In this document: piece by piece, positions 1-5,545 of the stretch
Position numbering within the stretch: the first letter of the stretch is position 1
Layout: the number at the start of each line of letters is the position of its first letter
The notes under the pieces: model-generated
What the model was told of the DNA's origin: nothing
Databases searched by the model: none
Seen by the model: the letters and a program-made list of their open reading frames with translations, nothing else
Translations under genes and position numbers: made by a program
Assembly (NCBI GenBank): GCA_937958785.1
Contig: CALGMY010000132.1
Coordinates: forward strand, 1-11,428
Reading direction: 5' to 3'
From: an uncultured Gammaproteobacteria bacterium
Lineage (GTDB): Bacteria; Pseudomonadota; Gammaproteobacteria; Steroidobacterales; GCA-2729495
Length of the DNA: 11,428 bases

Positions 1-579
1 GGGCCGGCCACCATCCGCATGGCCGCCGACGTGGCGGACCGGGTGACCTTCGCGGTGGGGAGCGCGCCGGAGCGGATCGCCTGGGCCCTCGACACCCTCA
101 ACGCGCGGCTGAAGGAAACCGGCCGGGACCGGACGCGCCTCAGCGTGGGCGCTTTCGTGAACCTGGTCTGCGATCCCGACGAGCAGCGCGCCATCGACCT
201 CGGCCGCATGATCTCCGGCATGGTGGCCCACTTCGCCGGCATGAAGGACTCGCCCGTCGAGCACCTGCCGCCCCAGCTCAAGGAGCTGGCGATCCGGATG
301 AAGTCCGGCTACGACATGGCCCGGCACGCCCAGAACGAGGGCAGCCACCTGCAGATGGTCAGCGACGGGTTCGTGGACTGGTTCTCGATCTGCGGACCGC
401 CGTCCAAGTGCCGGGAGCGTCTCCGGCACCTCATCGGCCTGGGCCTCGACCACGTCTACCTGCTGGGCGGCTCGCCGGTCCCGCACCCGCACGGCGCCCG
501 GCAGGAGGCGATGGTGCGGCAGACCCGGCTGTTTGCGGAGCAGGTGCTGCCGGACGTCCGGGCCGTCAGGGCGACCTGA
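1..579 (+). CDS. LLM-class flavin/F420-dependent oxidoreductase, C-terminal part (5' end off window)
   Basis: The reading frame is open from base 1, so the first in-frame ATG (base 19) is internal and the gene begins upstream. About 192 residues are visible, against roughly 330-350 for the luciferase-like monooxygenase (LLM) family. The segment at the left edge, GPATIRMAADVADRV, matches the family's conserved 'GPxTxRLAaevaDgv' strand-helix that lines the flavin pocket. Near the end, ICGPPSKCRERLRHLIGLGLDHVYLL matches the usual 'GtPeevaerLrel...GvdhvyL' (read here as two short stretches, ICGPPSKCRERL and GLGLDHVYLL). Enzymes of this family are cytoplasmic TIM-barrel proteins using FMN or F420; the substrate cannot be told from this fragment. 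It ends with TGA at 577-579, overlapping the convergent protease gene's stop by 14 bp. The family call is solid; cofactor and substrate are unknown. Confidence 0.85.
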   Translation, partial: GPATIRMAADVADRVTFAVGSAPERIAWALDTLNARLKETGRDRTRLSVGAFVNLVCDPDEQRAIDLGRMISGMVAHFAGMKDSPVEHLPPQLKELAIRMKSGYDMARHAQNEGSHLQMVSDGFVDWFSICGPPSKCRERLRHLIGLGLDHVYLLGGSPVPHPHGARQEAMVRQTRLFAEQVLPDVRAVRAT

Positions 580-3430
580 GGGCCACGCCCGCCGCGTCCG
601 CCGTCGCCGTGCTGTAGGTCCGGAAGGCGGTCTCGAAGGCCAGGTCCGCCGCCGTGGGCTGGATGGTCGTGGGTTCGCCGAACACCGGGTAGGCGCCGCA
701 GGCCTCGCCGTCGTCGCAGATGAGGCCGTCGTTGTCCATGTCGGTGCCGGCGAGCAGCAGGTAGGAGATCGGCGTCACGCTGCCGAAGTCGAAGCCCGTC
801 TCCTCGCCCTGCACCTGGATCGCCACCTGCTGGGTGATCTGCAGGGTGCTCTCATCCACGAGTACCACGTAGTGCCGGCCGGCGCCCGGCACGATCGGGC
901 TGGTGGCCACCTGCATCAGGATGTCCACCCGCTGGTCGCCGGCGGTCGAGCGGAACTCCACGAAGGTGCTGTAGGTGCCCGCCGGACGCCCCGCCCGGTC
1001 CACCACGATGCGGTAGGTGCCGAGCCCGGTCGCGTCCACCTGGTCGGCCACCACCTGAACCCAGCTGGCGACCTTGAAGATCGACGTGATCGAGAGCGAT
1101 CCGCCGCCGGTGTTGCTCACCAGGACCTCCGCCTCGGTGCCGACGTTGCCGAAGTTGAGGGAGCGCGGTGTCAGCGACAGCTGGGGCGGCAGCGGCGGCG
1201 GCGTGCTGGCGGCAGCCTGGACCGCCCGCGAGGCGTCGATGAGGCCGACACCGAGTTCGTCGGGGCCCGGCACGCCGAGGTCCCGGGTCATGAGGCCGGC
1301 GGACAGCAGCGTGTCCACGTCGGTGGGCGTGAGGTCCGGGTTCACGGCCTTCATGAGCCCGACGACGCCGGCCACGTGGGGAGCGGCCATCGAGGTGCCG
1401 ATCAGGAAGTCGTAGGTGTTGATGATCGAGCCACCCTGGAGCGCGGCGTGGGTGCTGAACACGGCGTCCGGGAACCCGTCGCCATTCCGGTCCGTGCTGT
1501 CGCCGCCCGGCGCGGCGACCCGCACCCAGCTTCCGTAGTTGGAATAGAACGCGCGGGTGCTCACCGAATTCACCGCGGCGACGCCGATGACGCCGGGGCA
1601 GGACGCCGGCGACGCGGGGAGGCTGGTGGCATCGTTGCCGGCCGCGGCAACGACGATGACGCCTGCCGTCCGGGCGGCCGCGATCACGTCGCTTTCTGCC
1701 TGCGTGCAGGAGCGCCGGGCGCCGAGGCTCAGGTTGATGACATCGGCCGGCGTGACTGGCACCGCGCCGGAATCGTTCGCGAGGCCCGCGGCATAGCGGA
1801 TGCCCTGGATGATGTCGGCCAGCGAACCCGCGCCGTCGTTGCCGAGCACCCGCACGGGCATGATGCGGGCGTTCCAGTCCACGCCGGTGACGCCGACGGC
1901 ATTGTTGCCCGAGGCGGCGACGGTGCCGGCGACGTGGGTGCCGTGGAAGGTGAGCGAGCCGCCGGCGCCCTGGTATCCCGGGTCTTCCGGGTCGTCATCG
2001 ATGCCGTCGCCATCACCCGCGTTGTCGCCCCGCACGAAGTCCCGCCCGTCGAACAGCCGCCCCGTGAGGTCCGGGTGCGTCGCCCGGATGCCGGAGTCGA
2101 TCACGGCAATGGTCACGTCGTTGCTGCCCTCCGTCACGTCCCAGGCCGCCGGCAGCTGGATCTGCTCATAGTGCCAGCGCTGGCGCGGGTAGGACGGGTC
2201 GTCCGGCACCGCGGAGGCCGAGAGTATCCAGTTGGGCTCGGCCCAGCGCACGTCCGGGTCCTGGCGCAGGCGCTTCAGTGCCATGAGGGTGGACCACTTC
2301 CCGAACCCTTCGTCGGCGACGAACGCCGGTGGCGCCGTGGCCGTCGCCGGCACCGCAGCGTCGCCGCCGTCCGCGCCGAGGACCGTGGCCCGGGCGCGGT
2401 TGCCGGCGCCCGTGTCCAGGCGGTAGTGCAGCTCCCGGTCCGGTGCGCCGCCCACCTGCTCGAGGCCGTGCCGGTCGCCCAGCGCGCCGGCGGGCTGCCG
2501 GCGGGCCGCGGTCGATGCCGCGGCCGGCGCCAGTTTCAGCAGCAGTTCGCCGGGCACGAAGTCGCCGGAGATCGCCAGCGCCTCGCTGGCGCCGGTCGCC
2601 AGGGTCTGCCCCAGGCTCAGCCGGTAGTTGGCCGCGCCCCCGGTGGCCTCGTCGTAGACCTGCACCTCCACGTAGTAGGTGCCACTGGAAGGCACGGTGA
2701 TGCGCTCGATGCGGCCGGTGCCGACGGAGGCGTCCACGATGCTGCCGGAGCCGGTCCGCAGGTAGAGGTCCAGGTCGTTGGCCACAGGGTCATCGGCGGC
2801 GATGGCAAGCTCGATTGTCTGTCCGGCGGCAAAGGCCACCCGGTAGAAGTCGGACGGATCACCGGCCGGCTGGCTGGCGCCCGCGGGCCCGCTGCCGGCG
2901 AGTGCCACGTAGCCGCCCACGATGGCCGGATTGGGCAGCGACTGGGCGGTGCCGACGCTGTTGTTGGTGACCCGGGGCGCCAGCGGGTCGTTGGTGTCCG
3001 AATCCACCTGGGTGGTCGCGCCGACCAGCAGGCGGCCCGAGATGGTGCTGGCGGGGGCCGCGACGAGGACGGTGAGCGTGGCGGTCCGGGAGCCGCCGGG
3101 GCCGGTGCAGGCGAGCTGGAATTCCGTGGTGCCGCGGATCGGGCCGACCGCCTCGCTGCCCGCGAGGGGACGGTCTCCCGCCCAGGCGCCCGAGGCCTCG
3201 CAGCCGGTGGCGTCGGTCGCCGACCAGCTGAGGGTGGTGTTGTCGCCCGCGGGGACCTGCTGGGGTGAGGCTGTCAGCGTGACGGTGGGCTGGGGGTCGG
3301 CCGGTCCACCACCGCCACCACCACCACCACCACCGCCGCCCGCCAGGACGGCGGCCAGCAGTGCGAGCAGGGGCGCCCGCGCTCCCTGCACAACGTCGTC
3401 CGCCCGCCCTGTCCCTGGCCCTGCGCGCAC
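566..3430 (-). CDS. Secreted S8 (subtilisin-family) serine peptidase with N-terminal Ig-like and PPC domains
   Basis: This 954-residue protein is a probable extracellular endopeptidase. Order from the N-terminus: signal peptide with core LLALLAAVLA (21-30); 12 consecutive glycines (31-42); Ig-like module (about 48-123, cysteines 77 and 108); pre-peptidase C-terminal (PPC)-type beta domain (about 130-275, with DFYRVAF and DLDLYLRTG); propeptide/inhibitor-like stretch (about 290-405, ending DPDVRWAEPNW); S8 catalytic domain (about 415-740). The catalytic triad is intact: Asp445 in AVIDSGI, His496 in FHGTHVAGT, Ser680 in GTSMAAPHVAG, with oxyanion Asn599 in AAAGND. A possible calcium loop DRNGDG lies at 647-652. 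The tail holds a beta-sandwich (about 748-842) and a segment with TDMDNDG and cysteines 905 and 911. The start is uncertain: GTG at 3430 is the longest option and GTG at 3391 (residue 14) gives a tidier signal peptide; neither has a strong ribosome site. The lipobox cysteine expected before such a glycine run is absent. It is divergent from the beta-helix gene, which carries the same Ig-like module. Confidence 0.93.
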   Translation of the reverse strand: MRAGPGTGRADDVVQGARAPLLALLAAVLAGGGGGGGGGGGGPADPQPTVTLTASPQQVPAGDNTTLSWSATDATGCEASGAWAGDRPLAGSEAVGPIRGTTEFQLACTGPGGSRTATLTVLVAAPASTISGRLLVGATTQVDSDTNDPLAPRVTNNSVGTAQSLPNPAIVGGYVALAGSGPAGASQPAGDPSDFYRVAFAAGQTIELAIAADDPVANDLDLYLRTGSGSIVDASVGTGRIERITVPSSGTYYVEVQVYDEATGGAANYRLSLGQTLATGASEALAISGDFVPGELLLKLAPAAASTAARRQPAGALGDRHGLEQVGGAPDRELHYRLDTGAGNRARATVLGADGGDAAVPATATAPPAFVADEGFGKWSTLMALKRLRQDPDVRWAEPNWILSASAVPDDPSYPRQRWHYEQIQLPAAWDVTEGSNDVTIAVIDSGIRATHPDLTGRLFDGRDFVRGDNAGDGDGIDDDPEDPGYQGAGGSLTFHGTHVAGTVAASGNNAVGVTGVDWNARIMPVRVLGNDGAGSLADIIQGIRYAAGLANDSGAVPVTPADVINLSLGARRSCTQAESDVIAAARTAGVIVVAAAGNDATSLPASPASCPGVIGVAAVNSVSTRAFYSNYGSWVRVAAPGGDSTDRNGDGFPDAVFSTHAALQGGSIINTYDFLIGTSMAAPHVAGVVGLMKAVNPDLTPTDVDTLLSAGLMTRDLGVPGPDELGVGLIDASRAVQAAASTPPPLPPQLSLTPRSLNFGNVGTEAEVLVSNTGGGSLSITSIFKVASWVQVVADQVDATGLGTYRIVVDRAGRPAGTYSTFVEFRSTAGDQRVDILMQVATSPIVPGAGRHYVVLVDESTLQITQQVAIQVQGEETGFDFGSVTPISYLLLAGTDMDNDGLICDDGEACGAYPVFGEPTTIQPTAADLAFETAFRTYSTATADAAGVALRSP
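3062..3289 (-). repeat. Ig-like module, copy 1 (inside the S8 protease)
   Basis: Residues 48-123 of the protease form one copy of a module of about 77 residues that occurs four more times in the two genes across the promoter region. Shared landmarks are P-T-V-T-L at the start, LSW-S-A-T, a first cysteine (77) followed by a G-x-W step, a G-S-x-x-x-G turn, a second cysteine (108) exactly 31 residues later, and a closing T-V-x-V strand. The pair probably forms a disulfide, which would fit an exported protein. This copy is the most diverged of the five. Confidence 0.8.
3305..3340 (-). repeat. Trinucleotide tract encoding 12 glycines
   Basis: On the minus strand this is an uninterrupted run of GGT/GGC/GGA codons (12 glycines), with a pure GGT stretch of six codons at 3317-3334. 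It follows the signal-peptide core directly. Simple triplet tracts are prone to slippage, so the glycine number may vary between strains. It also makes this spot a possible assembly error site. Confidence 0.85.
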
Positions 3431-3458
3431 ACCACTACTTTAGCAGTTGCGGCGCCCG

Positions 3459-3476
3459 CTGAACGTTCTCTGAACG
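3459..3476 (+). promoter_or_regulatory. Tandem CTGAACG direct repeat with 11-bp period (possible response-regulator site)
   Basis: CTGAACG occurs at 3459-3465 and again at 3470-3476, separated by TTCT, giving one repeat per helical turn. This 7-4-7 layout is what OmpR/PhoB-type winged-helix regulators bind (the Pho box is two 7-bp repeats with a 4-bp gap). The repeat sequence only partly resembles the Pho box CTGTCAT, so the regulator is not identified. The 8-bp palindrome GAACGTTC (3461-3468) overlaps it. Position between two divergent genes supports a regulatory role. Confidence 0.4.
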
Positions 3477-3553
3477 CGCGACCCAGTTCACAACCGCCGG
3501 TGCGTCTGCTTGTGGGCCTCGGGGCGACGGCCTAACCTGCATGCCTGGCCTGC

Positions 3554-3558
3554 GGAGG
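3554..3558 (+). promoter_or_regulatory. Ribosome binding site GGAGG for the beta-helix gene
   Basis: GGAGG ends 10 bases before the TTG at 3569. It is the only strong Shine-Dalgarno sequence upstream of the signal peptide, and it decides the unusual TTG start, as there is no ATG or GTG placed to give a complete signal sequence. Confidence 0.7.
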
Positions 3559-3568
3559 GACCCGCACC

Positions 3569-5545
3569 TTGATCACCCCGACCATCGCGCGCCGGCGCCG
3601 GCGCCGGCGCCGCCCCGCGCCCGCGCGCCTGTTGCTCGTGCTGGCGGCCGTGCTGGCCATGGCCCCGATTCCGGCCCCAGCCGCCATCCAGCACCTCTAT
3701 CCCGGCAACAGCTTCGAGGATGCCGCCGAGTCCCTGGCCCCCGGTGACACGCTGGTCGTGCACGCGGGCACCTACGCCGAAGGCGGGCGGGTGGCGATCA
3801 CCGTCAAGGGCACGGAGGCGCAGCCGGTCGTGATCGAGGCGGCGGCGGGCGAGGCCCGGCCGCTGATCACCCGCAGTGGCGGCGCGGTGGAGAACACCAT
3901 CGACATCGTCGGCGCCACCTGGCTGACGATCCGCGGCCTCGAGATCACGGGTGGCACGGGTGACGGCGTGAACATGAGCGGTGGCCCGTCCTACATCACG
4001 CTCGAGGACCTGGAGATCCACGACATTCTCGTGGGCATCAACTTCCGCAGCAGCATGCACCACATCACCGCCCGCGGTAACCACATCTACGACACCGCGG
4101 ATACCGGCGAGGGCATGTACGTCGGTTGCCACGACGGCAGCTGCGCGGTGAGCGACTCCCTGATCGAGGGCAACTGGATCCACGACACCGGCAATTCGGA
4201 CCAGGGTGACGGGATCGAGATCAAGAAGGGCTCCCACTCGAACATCATCCGGGACAACGTCATCCACGACACCTTCTATCCCTGCATCATCCTGTATGGC
4301 ACCCAGGGGAACCCGCCGAACATCGTCGAGCGGAACGTGATGTGGAATTGCCCGGATGCCGGCCTGCAGGTGTCGGCGGACACCATCTTCCGCAACAACA
4401 TCGTCATTCCCGGCGACGGCGGCGGGCTCACGGCCCAGAGCAACAACGGCGTCTCACCGGGCAACCTCGTGATCGTGAACAACACCTTCGTCGGCGGCGC
4501 CCCCTGCCTGCGGATGAACGGCTGGGCCGGCCGGCCGGGGATGGTGTTCGCCAACAACGCGGTCTACTGCCCGACCGACGACTACGTGGTGGGCACGCTC
4601 ACCGGCGTGACGCTCGCGGGCAACGTCTTCGACGAGGCCCCGCCGAATTTCCCGGTTGGCAGCTACACCGAGGGCCGGAGCCAGGCCCTGGACTTCGTCA
4701 ACGCCGCGGCCCGCAACCTCTATCCCACCGCCACGGCGCCGCTCATCGGCGCGGCGGATGCCAGCCTGCAGCCGGCGGACGACTTCAACGGCACGTCCCG
4801 CGCCGGTACCGCCGATGCCGGCGCCTACGTGCGGACCACCGCCAGCAACCCGGGCTGGGCCGTCACCGCCGGCTTCAAGGGTTCCATCGCCTCGCCGCCG
4901 GCGCCGGTCGTGACCCTGACGGCCACGCCCGCCAGCGTCGCCTGGCAGGGTGCTTCGACCCTCAGCTGGTCCGCGACGGGTGCCACCGGCTGTGCGGCTG
5001 GGGGCAGCTGGAGCGGGTCCCGAAACGTCACGGGTAGCCAGTCCACGGGCGCGCTCACGGCCAACGCGACCTATACCCTGACCTGCAGCAACGGCACGGG
5101 CCAGACCGGCAACGCGTCCGCGTCGGTCCAGGTCGGTGCACCGCCGGCTGCCCCGACGCTCTCGCTGTCGGCCGCTGCCGCCAGCGTCACTGCCGGCAGC
5201 GGCACGACGCTGAACTGGACCAGTGCCAGCGCCACCGCGTGCACGGCCAGTGGTGGCTGGAGTGGCGCGAAGGCAACCAGCGGCAGCACGGGCACGGGCA
5301 ACCTGGCCGCCGCCACCACCTTCACGTTGACTTGCACCGGCGCCGGCGGGAGCATCGCCCGGTCGGTCACGGTGACCGTCACGGCACCGCCCGGCGGTGA
5401 CCCGCCCGCGGAAGAGCCGCCCGCCGGCGAAGACCCTGCGGGGGAAGAACCCGCCGGGGAAGAGGCTGGCGGCTCGGGAGCGCTGGATCCGTGGTTGCTG
5501 CTGCTGCTTTCCCTGCTCGCGGGCCGGCGCCCGCGCCGGGCGTGA
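3569..5545 (+). CDS. Secreted right-handed parallel beta-helix protein with two Ig-like modules and GlyGly-CTERM-like tail
   Basis: This 658-residue exported protein starts at a TTG backed by GGAGG. Residues 1-39 are a signal peptide: eight consecutive arginines (8-15), hydrophobic core LLLVLAAVLAMA (21-32), likely cleavage after APAA (about 39). Residues about 40-420 are a right-handed beta-helix: the typical entry 'PGDTLVVHAGTY' is followed by repeated rungs such as WLTIRGLEITGG, YITLEDLEIHD, HITARGNHIYD and LVIVNNTFVGG. Such folds are used by polysaccharide lyases, hydrolases, epimerases and adhesins; no catalytic set is recognisable, so activity is unassigned. Two Ig-like modules follow (446-522 and 529-606). 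The tail has an acidic Pro/Glu/Gly linker, GG (634-635), a hydrophobic stretch WLLLLLSLLAG and RRPRR, resembling GlyGly-CTERM sorting signals processed by rhombosortase. Its stop codon overlaps the next gene's start (GTGA), implying translational coupling. Fold confident, function not. Confidence 0.88.
   Translation: MITPTIARRRRRRRRPAPARLLLVLAAVLAMAPIPAPAAIQHLYPGNSFEDAAESLAPGDTLVVHAGTYAEGGRVAITVKGTEAQPVVIEAAAGEARPLITRSGGAVENTIDIVGATWLTIRGLEITGGTGDGVNMSGGPSYITLEDLEIHDILVGINFRSSMHHITARGNHIYDTADTGEGMYVGCHDGSCAVSDSLIEGNWIHDTGNSDQGDGIEIKKGSHSNIIRDNVIHDTFYPCIILYGTQGNPPNIVERNVMWNCPDAGLQVSADTIFRNNIVIPGDGGGLTAQSNNGVSPGNLVIVNNTFVGGAPCLRMNGWAGRPGMVFANNAVYCPTDDYVVGTLTGVTLAGNVFDEAPPNFPVGSYTEGRSQALDFVNAAARNLYPTATAPLIGAADASLQPADDFNGTSRAGTADAGAYVRTTASNPGWAVTAGFKGSIASPPAPVVTLTATPASVAWQGASTLSWSATGATGCAAGGSWSGSRNVTGSQSTGALTANATYTLTCSNGTGQTGNASASVQVGAPPAAPTLSLSAAAASVTAGSGTTLNWTSASATACTASGGWSGAKATSGSTGTGNLAAATTFTLTCTGAGGSIARSVTVTVTAPPGGDPPAEEPPAGEDPAGEEPAGEEAGGSGALDPWLLLLLSLLAGRRPRRA
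3591..3614 (+). repeat. Tandem GCCGGC hexamer run encoding polyarginine
   Basis: GCCGGC is repeated three times, followed by GCCGCC. In frame it encodes most of the Arg8-Arg15 run in the signal peptide's n-region. The unit is its own reverse complement, so it can fold into a stable hairpin just after the start codon, and slippage would change the arginine count two at a time without shifting the frame. Confidence 0.8.
4904..5386 (+). repeat. Ig-like module, copies 2 and 3 (tandem, in the beta-helix protein)
   Basis: Copy 2 covers residues 446-522 (cysteines 475 and 506) and copy 3 covers 529-606 (cysteines 558 and 589). Both cysteine pairs are 31 residues apart. Shared motifs are LSW or LNW, GG-x-W-SG, and TxTLTC before the second cysteine. 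Copy 3 is closer to the copies in the next gene (CTASGGWSGAK, TGNLAA) than to its own neighbour. Confidence 0.85.

Larger units (their letters stand above)
3431..3568. promoter_or_regulatory. Divergent intergenic region between the protease and the beta-helix gene
   Basis: These 138 bp must hold the start signals for both divergent genes. The region is less GC-rich around 3431-3448 than the coding DNA. For the rightward gene a weak candidate is TTGTGG at 3510-3515 and TAACCT at 3533-3538, 17 bp apart, each matching three of six consensus bases. For the leftward gene TAAAGT (minus strand, about 3437-3442) could be a -10 element but no good -35 is seen. A 7-4-7 direct repeat lies in the middle. 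No small gene is evident. Promoter calls are tentative. Confidence 0.4.

Noticed and set aside
533..3268. A 911-codon open frame on the plus strand opposite the protease gene
   Set aside because: Its product is Arg/Gly/Val/His-rich with no domain, and the opposite strand encodes an S8 protease with a full catalytic triad. Long antisense open frames are expected at this GC content.
3591..3614. CRISPR-like or mobile-element repeat
   Set aside because: The GCCGGC units are contiguous, have no spacers and are read in frame as arginine codons of a signal peptide.
3577..3640. Tat (twin-arginine) export signal in the beta-helix protein
   Set aside because: There are many arginines but no S/T-R-R-x-F-L-K motif; a long-n-region Sec signal is the simpler reading.
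3488..4267. A 259-codon minus-strand frame at the start of the beta-helix gene
   Set aside because: It is antisense to clear beta-helix rungs and to the signal peptide, and its translation has no domain.
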